Shown: piece after piece, positions 1-11,689 of the stretch | Position numbering within the stretch: position 1 is the stretch's first letter | Layout of the letters: every line of letters starts with the position of its first letter | Source of the DNA: Diaporthe sp. PMI_573 | Taxonomy: Eukaryota; Ascomycota; Sordariomycetes; Diaporthales; Diaporthaceae | Assembly (NCBI GenBank): GCA_021399435.1 | Contig: JAJTUP010000047.1 | Coordinates: 124,001-188,000, forward strand | DNA: 64,000 nucleotides | Direction of reading: 5' to 3' | Program-made: the position numbers and the translations under genes | Notes under the pieces: model-generated | Seen by the model: the letters and a program-made list of their open reading frames with translations, nothing else | Databases searched by the model: none | What the model was told of the DNA's origin: nothing

Positions 1-932
1 TGACCAACATCGTCAATGTCATCGTCGTTTCCGATCACGGCATGGCTACCACGGACGTCTCCCGGATGATTCAGATGGACGACCTCGTTGACCTCAGCAA
101 TGTTGACTACATTGATGGCTGGCCGCTTGTTGGCTTGCGACCGAAGAGCTCGGCCGACGTGGAAGAGATGTATGATGCTCTGGCCGACAAGGCCAAAACA
201 AACCCGAATTTTGACGTCTATTTGCGAGATGTCAACATGCCAGAGAGATATCATTTCTCTCAGAACGACCGCATCGCGCCGCTTTGGATCATTCCCAAAG
301 CCGGGTGGGCCATTGTAACGAAAGACGAATTCAATATAGAGGAGGCAAAGGCAAAGAACCTCGACTACAGCCCCAAAGGCCTGCACGGATACGACCACGA
401 GCATCCCCTGATGCGGGCAATCTTTATCGCACGAGGCCCTGCTTTCCCCCATACGCCGGGCAGCAAGCTTGATCCCTTCCAGAACATCGAGGTGTACAAC
501 ATTCTTTGCGATTCTCTGGGCCTCGAGCCCGCGCCTAACAACGGCACTCTACGCCTGCCTCTGAAACCAGTCGGCGTACACGATGAAATCCCGGCCATCG
601 AAGTCCCATCGGACCCGGTGACCAGCTACACCGTCGAGCCAACGACAAGTCTGACCCCGCCAGCTTCTTCGCCGACGTCGTCAAAGGCGCTGGGCGTCGA
701 TCCAGTTGTGACCGGTGAGGTGTCTGGCCCAATTGGAGTCGACGTCCCGGAAGGATCTGCCGATGGCGAAGATAACGACGGAGCCGGGTCCATCGGCGAT
801 TCTGCAAACAAGTTCTGGGGCTGGGCTACTGATGAGTTCGGCAAGGCCTGGAAGTGGACGACTGGAAAGGCCGGTGAGGCCTGGGAGAAGATAACAGGGA
901 CAGATGGGGGTGAAAAGAGCGAGGGCGCTTGA
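1..932 (+). CDS. Nucleotide pyrophosphatase/phosphodiesterase (alkaline-phosphatase superfamily), 5'-truncated
   Basis: The gene enters from the left edge; the frame is open from base 3, so the ATG at 42 is internal. The reading shows IVVSDHGM (D-H-G, bimetal site) just before that Met and LHGYDHEHPLMRAIF about 110 residues later, which carries the last metal-ligand His of the NPP family (HGYD). These enzymes hydrolyse phosphodiester or pyrophosphate bonds of nucleotides or related substrates with two zinc ions, usually at the cell surface, in a vacuole or secreted. After the catalytic fold comes a Pro/Ser/Thr-rich linker and a Trp-rich tail (WGWATDEFGKAWKW), typical of a fungal extension rather than a membrane anchor. 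The N-terminal half, including the nucleophile Thr, lies outside the window, so substrate class and any signal sequence cannot be judged. The family is confident; the exact enzyme is not. Confidence 0.88.
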   Translation, partial: TNIVNVIVVSDHGMATTDVSRMIQMDDLVDLSNVDYIDGWPLVGLRPKSSADVEEMYDALADKAKTNPNFDVYLRDVNMPERYHFSQNDRIAPLWIIPKAGWAIVTKDEFNIEEAKAKNLDYSPKGLHGYDHEHPLMRAIFIARGPAFPHTPGSKLDPFQNIEVYNILCDSLGLEPAPNNGTLRLPLKPVGVHDEIPAIEVPSDPVTSYTVEPTTSLTPPASSPTSSKALGVDPVVTGEVSGPIGVDVPEGSADGEDNDGAGSIGDSANKFWGWATDEFGKAWKWTTGKAGEAWEKITGTDGGEKSEGA

Positions 933-1878
933 GAGCCCCTCGACCTATATTTTGCTTTCTCTCATTTCTCTTCTGTGCGGCTTATTGGACGGTCTTGTGT
1001 GTTTGGATGGGTTTCATAATATGCCCGAGGGCTGGTGCAAGGCGTCTAGGGGTTTAGGGGTCTAGGGGAATGGCGGCTATTCGCAGATATCAGGGTATCC
1101 TTCATTCACTTTAGGAGGCGTCGACCCTGGATTGGGGTAAATTTTGAATCAATCGCATTGATGGCATAATCCACATGGGTTTGAATACTGTCAACCTTGA
1201 CCTTTTGGCCTGGTGCTCATGATTGTCCATTTGCCTTCGTCCTCAAAGTACCAAATTGGAGTTTGGTTCCCATCTAGGAATTCGGGTCCTCTATTCCTCA
1301 AGGCCCCCGACCAACAACGATCTCTGCTTTCCAGGGCTATCGCTCACGAGCACAATACCACGTCCAACCACTCCCTCCGCGCAGCACCTTGTAGAGACCA
1401 CATACGGAGCAGTAGATTTCAAGCCATTCACTTACTAGGTTTTCAGAGAGCAATACGGCAACGTTGGAATGCCGCCGGCCTAATGTTCAGCTTGTCACAA
1501 ATCCTCTCAGAAATATAACTGACAAGCTTTGCTGAAATGTCCGCTACACAGCCACAGCATCTATATAGTACACCACCTAGGTATCTAGGTGAGTTTTACT
1601 ATAATACCCAACCTCTTGTAGAAGAAGCCCCTATAGAACAGAATTCTAAGCTCTAACCACGCAGTCTCCTACCTCCTACCTCCTACCTCCTACCTCCTAA
1701 GAGTTCACATATACAGTTCGCTGAATAGCTTGACCAATTCTTTACGATCACCCTGGTGTGGAACCATTACTTCCTCATCGGACGTCTGCGGGGGCTAAAG
1801 CCCATACTGCATTTCTCTTTAACGAATCCTTCACAGTCTTCCTGGCATGAGGTGTACGCCACCTATGCAGGAAAACAC
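933..1878. other. Intergenic, no gene seen
   Basis: This is the 3' flank of the phosphodiesterase gene. Short open frames here lack protein-like composition and splice partners. The only structure seen is the heptamer array at 1666-1700. Confidence 0.6.
1666..1700. repeat. Heptamer tandem repeat (CTCCTAC)x5
   Basis: Five consecutive copies of the 7-mer CTCCTAC, the last ending in A instead of C. It lies in non-coding sequence and looks like a simple minisatellite. Confidence 0.9.
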
Positions 1879-3110
1879 TCACTGGCCATGTGCGAGTAAA
1901 CGGTTTGCTTCGAAAAGTTTGCCTTCAACTGAGAAGGCCGAGAAGCCGTCGATGTGATCTTGGCCCCATGCAGGCTGTACATATTCCCAGAAGGAGCACC
2001 ACACAAAGGTACCGCCAGCGAGGACTGAAAAAGACAATGTAGAGCACGGCAATCTGCACAGGGAGCAATTCAGCAACTTATCAACAAGAAGGGCTGGCAT
2101 CATTGATGAGAAGCAACGGACGAATGGAGTGGAAAACAAAGATGAATGAGAGGCCAGGGAACCACGTACCTTGCAGGCGTCGTCATAATCCCGACCATCA
2201 TAGAGCGGCGTGAGAACACATATTGATAAGCCCATAACGAATGCGATCAGTGAGTAAGACAGGAGCACCATAGGCGCCTGCCATGTAAACACACATATTT
2301 CCACCTCACCTCGGCCCGGATAGGCGTCCCAGAAGCGGCAGAGCCGTGACCTCCCAGCAGGCCCAGTTGTTCACTGCGCCACCTGCTGAGGCTGGACTGG
2401 ACTGCGGGCACAGGTGGAAACGCGGTGGAAAGGAGCAAGGTCCCCCCGGTCCACCTCCGCTGATCCTCTCGCGACCATGTTCAGCCGCCTCCTGAGGTCA
2501 GGTTGCCGCGTGTGGTCCCTGGTCGCGGCGTACAGGAAGTGCTCGGACGACGAGAGGAGGACCGCTCAGAAGGACATTATGAGCGACGCGTACCACGACG
2601 CCGGGCCGAGCCAGTGGGACCGTGTTTGGGATGGGCCACGAGAAAGAGCCTATCACAGCGGCAGCGAGCAGGCTTCCCTGGAGGCTATTGTCAGAAGACG
2701 GTGACAGATAGTGCTGCCGGGTTCGCATACCGAGAGCTGCACAAACCTGTACTCATCCAGCTTCCGGGTCTTGCCACTGGTGCAGGCGCTGGGATATCGA
2801 GTCGGCGGGATGTCTATCTTCCACACTTTTCGGCCAGGCGAAGAATGGGGAGAAGTGTGTTCTGCCGATATAGAACCTATAGCAGGGAAAGGTGATTACA
2901 TTCGAGATGGCCTTTATCACTGTCCTCGTGGACTTCCAGGCTCTGTGCTGTGCGTGGAGGGGAAGGCATGCTGATCAGTTGCGGGCTGGCGAAAATGAGG
3001 GACAGATCATACGTACAGATCTCTTGACCTTTCGAACAACAACCGGCGCCGTCATTTCTTCGAAGAGGCTCTCATTGACGAAACCGCCGAGATTGTAGGT
3101 GTCCGGGACG
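1879..3110 (-). pseudogene. Decayed membrane-protein gene with two C-terminal transmembrane helices
   Basis: Coding-like segments on the minus strand can be strung together only by accepting damage. The clearest stretch (about 2170-2310) begins ICVFTWQAPMVLLSYS and forms a hydrophobic helix. It ends at a GT donor at 2169, and an acceptor before 2053 leads to IAVLYIVF. A run of five T (minus strand, 2028-2032) then throws the frame; with four T it would continue SVLAGGTFVWCSFWEY, a second helix. Upstream in the same frame are TGA codons at 2371-2373 and 2566-2568. A further possible exon (NLGGFVNESLFEEM) ends at a GTACGT donor near 3015. I recognise a general fungal membrane-protein style but no named family. 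The upstream boundary is uncertain, and the frame 2414-2704 on the plus strand is also rich in GC-ending codons, so part of this region could belong to something else. Confidence 0.4.
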
Positions 3111-4192
3111 TTGTGGCTCGTTAATCTGTGTTATCGAGCAGTTCGAGACACATCCAGGCCGCGAAGCAGAAAGTCTGCACTGCCTGCGCGGTGACGCAAC
3201 ATGAGCTGGGCGCGATTCACCCGGCTAGCATCAGAGGCAGGCGATCGGCCATGAGTCCGAAGACAGAGCGAACACCCACACGAGGCGGGAGGCAAGGGCA
3301 GGGGGAACCAGCAGCAGCTGTAAGCTAGTAGAAGGCTTTCAGTTCTTCTAGTGCTGAAGCAACGAGAGGGCAGAGGTGAAGACATGAAATCGCAACGGGC
3401 GCCAAACTCTCGAATTTGGACCCCTGAGTGCGCACAGTGCAACCGAAAAGATATGGTGGAAAGACTAATGATGGTCGTAAACTTCGTAGATTTCATAAAT
3501 AAACAAAATAGACCACTGTACATAAACGCCCAGCTCAAGAGAAATCCCAGATCCCGACCCTTGCTCAATTCTCCCTGTCCGCTGACAACGCTCCCTCAAC
3601 TTTTCCTTGATCGTCAAATCGTCAAATGACCAGGATGAATGGTGGTGATGTGCGCAGAGACTGCTCCACGCGCATTATGCAAGGGGATGAATCAAGTTGT
3701 ATAACAGAAAAACAAATGCCATCATCTCTTCATCATGTCACGTTCCCTGTGCCAGCATCTTGTCCGTCTCTTCGTCGTTCGACCGTCATATTCCATGTCG
3801 TCGTGCCGCTATTCGCGCGCTTTGCAACAAAATCAACGAGTATGTACTGTTGATCCATCTGGTAGATGAATGGGGTCCTTCTGTAGGTCAAGACAATCTG
3901 CCAAAGATAAAGTGCCGACGTCAGGGTATCCAGGCTGAATATACCAAAAATACAAGGACGGCAAAATAGATGGGAGCTGTCAGCAGCCCGCCGCTCTCTA
4001 TAGAATGATATGCAAATATTTCAAGTCTCCGGTTCGGTGTGGAGTGATGGTGTCCAAAAGGGTGCAGGAATATCTGTCCGGAGTCGGCCGGGTCACCAAA
4101 TAAAAATTTCAGGCTTCCAGGTCTTCCTTCATACGGTCATAATGCTGCGCAAACATCTCGCGGGGGAGTATGCGTCCACTCGTCGGCGCAGT
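3111..4192. other. Intergenic, no gene seen
   Basis: This is the stretch downstream of the DUF8035 gene and upstream of the decayed membrane-protein gene. Open frames are short and of mixed composition. Nothing recognisable was found. Confidence 0.6.
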
Positions 4193-6236
4193 TTAATACC
4201 TCCGCGGGCGGCTGGTGTCATATACGACCTCGCGCTCGACAACCCTCTCCCGCTCATCATCCCACCTGGGACGATGGCGGTGATGACGGCGGTCGCGCTC
4301 CCAATCGTCGCGGATTTCGCGCTCATACTGGATCTCTCGAATGCGGTCCTTTCTCCGTGCTCGGATACGGTCCGATATCTCGACCAGCTCGAGGACGTCC
4401 TCCTAGAGAGCACTTCAAGTCAGCGGTCTGCACCCAAGGCTTGCGGAAGCTAAAGGGCTTGACTTACATATTTCAGATATTGCATGACGTAGAAGAATTG
4501 CTCGGTCTCTTCGTAGTCATAACCGAGCTCCTCTATGGCTTCTCGGACAACAAGATCTTTCGTGACCTCGGTCCACATGTCCCTGGTCTTCGGCATTGGT
4601 GCAGGCGGCGGAGGTGTAGGTCGTAGGCTGATACGCCTATCACTAACTTTCTCGATCTCGACGTCTCGTTCCTTGTCATAGATCTGAACGCTCAATCGAT
4701 CACGCTCCCTGTCACCGCGGGGAGGAGCGTATGCCTCACGGTCAGAGATGACCGTCGTGGACGACGAAGTAGGCGGCGACAAGGGCACCAGTGCACTTTC
4801 ACTGGAACGCTCAGGGATGAACTTTGACTTGCGAGCACCATTGTACCGCTGCCAAGTCAGCTCAGCAGCGCCACCACCAACGCCATCCATACGCACCCTC
4901 TCGGTGCCAGGTGGGACGTCGACAACCACCCAGTCCTTGGTGGCTCCGCCCCAGGCCTCGCCCATGCGGCCTCGTGAATCAATTCTACCCCTGATCATGT
5001 CCGCCTCGTCATCATGGCCCGGTACGGCTGACCGTGAGCGAGGCCGAGCTGACGAGCTCCGGTGCTCATGCTCAATGTCGACCTTTAGCTTATCGCGTCC
5101 ACTGGAGATCATGATATCGTCTTCATGATAGTATGAGTGATCGCGGACGGGAGGCGGGTCGTAGGAGACCCTAGGCCGTTCTCGGGACATCGAACGTGCA
5201 CGTGAGCGTGACTGAGAGCGTGTTTTGGTGATGTCAATCTCGGTCTCACCGCGGCCATGGTAGATATCGATGTCTGTTTCTCGCTTTTCGACACGACGGG
5301 CTGGTGGCGGAGGAGAAGGAGGTCGTGCCACTACCAGGCCTGAGCCCCGTGTCAGTAATAGTTCTCCTCAACTCTGCATCAAGTAATTCTGTCATGGCTG
5401 GGGGGTTGGAATGTGGAACCGCACAAAGCCAGGGACTTACCGTGATCGATATCTCGATAGTGCGTGATGACTTCTCTCTCAATAGTAGGGCCCCTTATGA
5501 CCTGCGGCTCAGGCGGAGGAGGCGAGGGGCTTGGACTCGGCGTGGGAGCACGCTCACGTTCCCGCTCGATGATCCTGAGTCTGCTTCTCTCAATCTCAGG
5601 TGGCGGAAACGGCCTCGGCGACGGCGACCTCTCCCTCTCAATAACTCTCGTGTGCGTGCGTTCCATGACCGGAGGTGGGGTGGGCGAACGGTCAGGCCGC
5701 TCGATTATCCGTGTCCCCATGCGAACCCTGTCCATGGCCGGCCCCCTGCTGGGGCTCCGTACACGCTCCCGGGAATGGTCGATAACCCGCGTGCGGATCT
5801 CTTCTCTTTCACGGATCTCTGGCGGCGGCGGCGGCGGGGGCGGAGGCCCAGGGCTCACGCTTCTCGCCCTTGTCTTGGTCACGATGCGCTCCCTCACAAC
5901 TGGAGAAGGGGACCTTGGCCGGGGTCTAGCTCGCTCGACAGTCTCGACGTCGCGCTGGCGCAGGACCAAGGGCCCTGCTTCGGCTGGTCGGCGGGCTTCC
6001 TCGCGCATGAAATGAGGCACCCTCGACTCGCGGTCTACCTCTTCCCGAACGGCAACCTGAACATCGCTGCGCCGGGCCATGGGAGGAGGAGGGGTGCGCG
6101 ACCGCCTTTCCTCCCTGCGCTCGTAGTAGATCTCCTCGTCACGGGGAGGAGGTGGCCTGCGCATGGGTGGCCCTCTTGGCGGTTCATCGTCGTAGTAGAC
6201 ATCACGCTCCTCGTAGCGGCGAAAGGTCTCAGGCAT
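4193..6236 (-). CDS. DUF8035-type Arg/Pro/Ser-rich protein
   Basis: Three exons, 6236-5441, 5339-4468 and 4402-4193, close in phase to about 625 residues. Intron 1 has donor GTAAGT and intron 2 donor GTAAGT; the acceptors are CAG and TAG. The start (MPETFRRYEE) is the first Met that yields protein-like sequence. The first 350 residues are low-complexity, with ERE/RSPSP blocks, a run of nine Pro and repeated RVIER/RIIER units. Near residues 395-440 comes an ordered segment (WVVVDVPPGTERVRMDG) that I associate with the fungal DUF8035 family. The last 80 residues are charged and probably helical (VEISDRIRARRKDRIR). The function of this family is not known to me. The RS-like composition would suit a nuclear or RNA-associated role, but that is inference. 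Long open frames on the opposite strand (for example 5304-6323) are shadows of this biased composition. Confidence 0.82.
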
Positions 6237-7429
6237 GGTGGCTGCTATCTGGGTCGGAGGTCGGGTGCCTGGATGCGTACGGGAGATGGACGCAGGCTGG
6301 ACGGGGATCGGATGGAGGGCTGAGGTTTTGGAGACGGTCACTGGGGAAGAGGTCAGTACCCTGTCGCTTTACAGTAGAGGCTGTTGTTGTTGTTGAAACA
6401 GGAACCTACCTGGCTTGTGAGGCTGCTCTATGTGGCAGGCAGGTGTGTGACCTAGGTCGGATAGGGCCAGATGCCAGACCAGGCCAGGGCAGGGCAGGTC
6501 ACCGGGAGGTCTCTTTCTCCCGTGTCTGGGAGGTGGTGTATATCTCTTGGGAGGAAAGGGAACAGGCGAAGGAGGAGAGGAGGTGAAGTGAGGAGCAAGG
6601 CGGGAGGGTGTGAGCTGACCAGCGCGGGAGGTAGGGTATATGGCACAAGACACAAGACACTAGACAGCGGTTGTCCCGCCTTGATTACCGGTCTCCCGCG
6701 TGGCCTGGGTGCGATCCTGGATGATCTTGTTCGGGTAGCTGGCCGGGTTGTGCTGGTCAGGTCTGGCGTCGAGGAGGCTGGCCCACAGGTGGGGGGTGGG
6801 GTCGGCTGCGATGTGCAGGGCAGCCAGCTCCTGCTCCCGTTTCCCCGCCGAGATGGGCGAGGTAGGTTGGCAGCGGTGGTGTATGACGGTATGCAAGCGG
6901 GCTACACAGTGGTGCCTGCTTTGCCCAACGACTGCAAGCACGCGGAAAACGATGGGCACGAGGTAAAAATAAGTGTACTGTGTAGCAGAAGAGGAGCAAG
7001 GGATCCAACCAAGGGCAAGGATGGGAGGGATGAGGACGGGGACGGGGGGGCACGGAAGGGTGTGTGGCTGTGTCACAACCCGTGGAACCCTCGAGTGCTG
7101 GCCTGGAGTCGTGGACAGGCCTGCCAATCCGGGATGTTGTGGCTGGCGTGCTGTCAGACAGGCAACCTAGTGGTTTGGTGGTGGTGGTTACAACTCTCGC
7201 CACAGTGTTCTCGATGCGCAGCCTAGCCGAGCCTCGGTCTTGCTGATCTGATTGATCTGATCTGACATGGCATGGTCGACTCTACTGTGTGGCCGGAATG
7301 AAGCACGGTGAGCCAGAGTGTGGAAGCTGGACTTGGGTGCATCAGGCTGGCGACTCGGCCCTCTGTCCGTCTGTCAGGCCGTCACTAGGCTGAGCAGTGG
7401 TACGGTGCAAACCCAACGTCGTCATCTTA

Positions 7430-7456
7430 CACACACACACACCACACACCACACAC

Positions 7457-7490
<34 letters not shown>
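7430..7490. repeat. (CA)n followed by (TGC)11 microsatellite
   Basis: A CA-rich tract (ACACAC interrupted by CC) runs into eleven perfect TGC units at 7458-7490. Although open frames cross it (poly-Leu on plus, poly-Ser or poly-Ala on minus), none has coding support. Confidence 0.9.
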
Positions 7491-8007
7491 AGGCCCCTCC
7501 CAACCATGCAGACCGTCCGTCCAGTTCATCAAGCTGCAAAGCCCAGTACCACCATCTGGTTCGTCCGTCCCGAACCTGCAGAGCGCACAGAGGAAATCCC
7601 TTCGAGCTTCTGCCCCTCGGGAAGCGGGAAGACCAAACCTTGGAACCCACCGGCTTGGCTGGCTGCCATACCACACAAGGGTCTGCTTGCCTCGTGTCGT
7701 CAACAACAGTCTGACAGGTTTTTGTCGAGTCGCGCCCCCGACAAAGGTTGGTGTGGGTGGGCGCGCGGGCTGAACACTTGATCGCATTTGACAGCTGATC
7801 CTGCCCGTACTTGGTGCAGCTGGATCTGACATGACGAGACGGCTGGCCTGTCTTGTGTGTCGTACAGCGAATCCTCGAGCTCCCAGAAAAGCTGCGCTCC
7901 CTGTGAGTGCCCTGTTTCAGGTCGTCAGGTCGCATGTGCCCCGTTCTTGCATCGAAACGCCATGTCGAGCCCACGGCAGCATCTTGGAATAGGTCTTGTC
8001 TTTGGAG

Positions 8008-8043
8008 ACCAGGCCCGACACCAGGCCCGACACCAGGCCCGCC
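8008..8043. repeat. 12-bp tandem repeat (ACCAGGCCCGAC)x3
   Basis: Three consecutive 12-mers; the third differs at its last bases. It is non-coding. Confidence 0.85.
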
Positions 8044-9657
8044 GCCCGCGCACTCTGCTGTATTTAGACCTGACAGCCCACATTTCACCGACTTGCTGTG
8101 GATAACAGCTGCATGCGGCTCTGGGGTCATCGTTTCCAGACACAAAACATCCGGGCGGGCTGGCAGCCTACTCGTAGACTCCAGCCTGAGGGACTACACA
8201 GTACAGACTTTGGCACTGTTGCACCGCTTGGCGACGAACCTCCAGAACAGAGTGGGGCCCTCACTCAGCCCCGCGTTGCCCTGCTTCCGAGTCGAGGGCA
8301 GAGAGGGAACCAGACCCGCGATGCCCAAGGCAAACCTTAACACCGTGGTGGGCTCGACGGTGCTCCCTTGGCCGGCTGCCGGACTCTTTGTCCACTTGTT
8401 GTCGCTCAATAATCACTCCAGTCTCTCCAGTTTGCAGGGCATGGGCGAGCCGATCCCGTCGCGGGGCCGTACGTGTGACGTAATCGTGCAGTAGAAGATT
8501 CCATCGCTACTGGCTTCACCCGAAAAGTGGCTGGGACACTCACGGCGGGCAGCTTCTCACTCCCGATTCACGCATCTCACAAAAATCAGGTCTCAACTGC
8601 CACGATGCCACCTTGATTCCGGATTATGGGAACCCTTCGGCTCAATAGCGCCCTGGGAGCCATAATAGTTCCCGGCTCTTAAGGCCATCGTCACACTTCC
8701 GGAGCCGCAGGCTTGCAGGTGATTCTGTCAGGGAGAGCTGCCAGGCCGAGTGTCCCTGAGCTGCAGGCCATTGTTGTGCTTCAATTCAAGACAACGGCAG
8801 CACTGAAGGGCAAGACTGCCTATTTGAGATGGTCCGATTCCATTCTTGGACACTTCCCTCGACCAACACAAATGTTGCGGCTAAGCCCTGGCCTCATGTG
8901 GATAGGATCGAGCGAGGCTTTAGTTAAACTCCTGTGCTTAATCAAGCGAAGTGCACAAGCCGAGTGCATCGCTTTATCTCTGAGCCATACAAAATTTCTA
9001 CTTACGATTCTTACCATTTTTTACAAACACATTCGTTCCTACTACATTGTTGAGCCAATTGCTTCACTTCATGCGCTGCATCCCTCAACTTCGACAGACA
9101 GTCAACCCAACTTGGTTGTAAGGGAACAATCCTTCAAGGATCGGATTTGGCCTACCTGCACGTGACACACCACTGTGGAACGAAATGGATAGAGAATATT
9201 CACCATGTTCGCTACGACCACAAGTTTTGAGCTCTTCACAAGCCAAGCCGAAGGATTGGTCGGCCTGATCTCGGTTATCACTCCATGCTGCGCATTCGTC
9301 TCCGCAGCTGTTCTCCAATGTCCGTGGACGAAATGCACTGCCGGTCCTGGAGAACTGGCCCTTTGGTCAAACAGCCAAGCGGCTTTACACTAGCCCGTGA
9401 GGGGGTGGCCATAATAAGTGGGAGCATTTGAGAATTGTCACATTTGCCAATTTGTCGACACCAGTTGGAATCCCGCTGGATGTAATATTCCCTGACTCGC
9501 CTTTGTCAATTCAGAAGCAATACCGCGTAGGACTCAAACGTGATATCTTCCAATTCGTGACTTACTTCGACCGGACTCGATATTACGGAGGCTACGGACA
9601 GAAGTAGTGCAAAGTGTCTCGGAAATCAGCGACCCCTCATCTGGTGTGAGTGACAAT

Positions 9658-11689
9658 ATGGACTCTCACCTGGACGACAGTAGGACTTTTGACTTCATTG
9701 TCTGTGGGTGAGTCATCGTATGAGCGGTTCCATGCGGAAGCAAGGCACTGACATGCAAGCAGCGGAGGCACCGCCGGCTGCGTAGTTGCAGGAAGGCTGG
9801 CAGAGGACCCAGGCGTTCGGGTGCTCGTGCTCGAGGCTGGGCGAGACAATGAGGACTTGGAGAATACGCATATGGCCGGAGCGTCGGTGTTCCCATACCT
9901 GACACGCACCTCTATATTGCTTTGCTGGACATACAGGCTGACCTTCTTACGCGCAGGTGGGCCAGCAATCTCGACGGGCCGGAGGACTGGAACATTATAT
10001 CGGAAAAGGGTTCCGGCATCAACAACCGGCAGGTGAAGCTGAGCAGGGGCAAGTTTCTCGGCGGGTCCTCCGGTCTCAACGGCACTCTTTGCATCAAAGG
10101 CTCCAAGCAAGACTACGACGACTGGGGACTTCCAGGTTGGAGCGGCGAAGAATTCTTCGGGTACATGCAAAAGGTCAGCAAGTTCTCCTCACGACGCTTG
10201 ATAATTTCAAGGCACGTCTTTAAGCAAGTCCTGACATTGGCGCTCTCAAAGGCCGAGACATTCCATGAAAAACCTTGGTTCAAAGCTCACAGCAAGTCCC
10301 ACGGCTACCGAGGACCACTTCACACCGAACCACACGATTTAGCACCTATCTCAAACCTCGTGCTCGAGTCCATGATCTCTAAAGGCCTGCCACTCGACGA
10401 TGACATGTTCTCACACGGAGAAAATCCTCACGGCTGCGGACACGCCCCTCGCACCGTACACAAGGGCATCCGCACGACAGGGGCCTGCTTCATCACCAAG
10501 TCTCACCGCAGGGACAATATCGTCATACTCTGTGAGACATACGTCGACAAGGTCCTGTTCCAAGACGTTAAGGGTGAAGTGGTGGCCACCGGTGTGCGGG
10601 CGGTGAGCGCAGACGGCGTGCCCTTTGATCTGACCGCAACCAAGGAGGTCATCATCAGCGGCGGCGCATATTGCAGCCCAAACATTCTGCAGAGGTCCGG
10701 CATAGGACCCAAGGACGAGCTCGCTGCTCTAAGCATTCCGAGCGTTGTGAACCTTCCCGGCGTGGGCAAAAACCTCATGGACCATCTTATCGTCTTTATG
10801 TTTTACGAGGTTTCCAAGCCCGGCCTGACTACTGACTATCTGGCGTACCACGATGATGCCCTCGCCAAGTCGTACAAGCTCTGGAAGGAGAGAAAAACTG
10901 GCTTCCTGTCCAGCTTCCCGTTTGGCTCTTTTGGATTCGCCCGGCTGGACGACAGGCTGGCTGACTCTCAGCTATGGAACTCTGCCCACAGAACCCCTGG
11001 CCGTGATCCGATGCGGTTAACGCCAAAGCAGCCGAACATCGAGTTCTTCCATACAGAGTGCTATGGTGGACCCAAGCAATATGATAAGTTTCCTGTCGAC
11101 CATAAACATGCCTTCGCCATGATTGCGGAGCTTTTCGCGCCTCGGTCCAGGGGAAAGGTGGAGCTCCAGAGCACAAATCCCCTAGACGGTCCGAAGGTTG
11201 ATTGTGGATATCTCCAGGACCCGTTGGACGTTGAGGTCCTCGCGGAAGCTTGCCGATTCGGGAACGAGATCATAGTGGGAGGAAAAGGGACCAAAGACGT
11301 TGTAAAGGGGTCGTGGCCGCCTGACCTCAAACACCACACTTACACAACCAGGGAGGAATGGATCCCCTACGTGAAGGATAACGCTACCACATGTAAGACC
11401 CCATCTCCCGCCTTGTTCTCTGCCCGTCATATAATACGTGGCTGTGGTGTAACACTTGTGTCATTTAGGTTACCACGCCGCAGGAACGTGTGCAATGGGC
11501 AAACGCGACGATGCAAATTCAGTGGTGGACGAGAAGCTCAGGGTCAAAGGCGTGACGAAACTCCGAGTAGCAGACGTCAGTATAATGCCCACCTTAAATG
11601 GAGGACATACACAGATGCCGGCATACGGAATTGGCGAGAAGGCTGCGGACCTCATCAAGGAGGAATGGGGGCTGAAGAGTGGTAGTTAG
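9658..11689 (+). CDS. GMC oxidoreductase (glucose-methanol-choline family flavoenzyme)
   Basis: Five exons, 9658-9707, 9763-9886, 9937-10173, 10252-11392 and 11469-11689, join in phase to 590 residues. The N-terminus FDFIVCGGGTAGC is the FAD-binding Rossmann motif. GKFLGGSSGLNGTL is GMC signature 1 and ISGGAYCSPNILQRSGIG is signature 2. The C-terminal YHAAGTCAMG and GGHTQMPAYGIGEKAADLI carry the catalytic His pair region. These enzymes oxidise alcohols, sugars or secondary-metabolite intermediates using FAD and pass electrons to oxygen or quinones. There is no signal peptide, so an intracellular role is likely. Intron 3 (10174-10251, 78 nt, donor GTCAGC) has no stop and is a multiple of three, so the region also reads straight through; family alignment (MQK joining AETFHEKPW) supports removal. 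The substrate cannot be assigned from sequence, and no biosynthetic cluster surrounds it. Confidence 0.9.

Larger units (their letters stand above)
6237..9657. other. 3.4-kb non-coding interval rich in simple repeats
   Basis: This gap separates the divergent DUF8035 and GMC oxidoreductase genes. Open frames here are carried by simple repeats (CA, TGC) or by GC-rich sequence and show no family resemblance. It may hold a long 5' leader or regulatory region for the DUF8035 gene, but the sequence does not show where transcription starts. Confidence 0.55.

Noticed and set aside
1666..1700. Heptamer array as an internal telomere-like repeat
   Set aside because: The unit CTCCTAC is not the fungal telomere unit (CCCTAA) and there are only five copies.
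5304..6323. 339-codon open frame on the plus strand
   Set aside because: Antisense to the DUF8035 gene; its Arg/Pro-rich reading is the complement of the repetitive coding exon and has no start context or domain.
7342..8145. 267-codon minus-strand open frame with a poly-Ser run
   Set aside because: Open only because of the TGC and CA microsatellites; no motifs, and not supported by splice sites.
9922..11685. Continuous 587-codon frame as the GMC oxidoreductase
   Set aside because: It reads through two introns: the 78-nt insert and, at its end, the 76-nt intron, after which it leaves the true frame and loses the C-terminal GMC motif. The five-exon model restores both.
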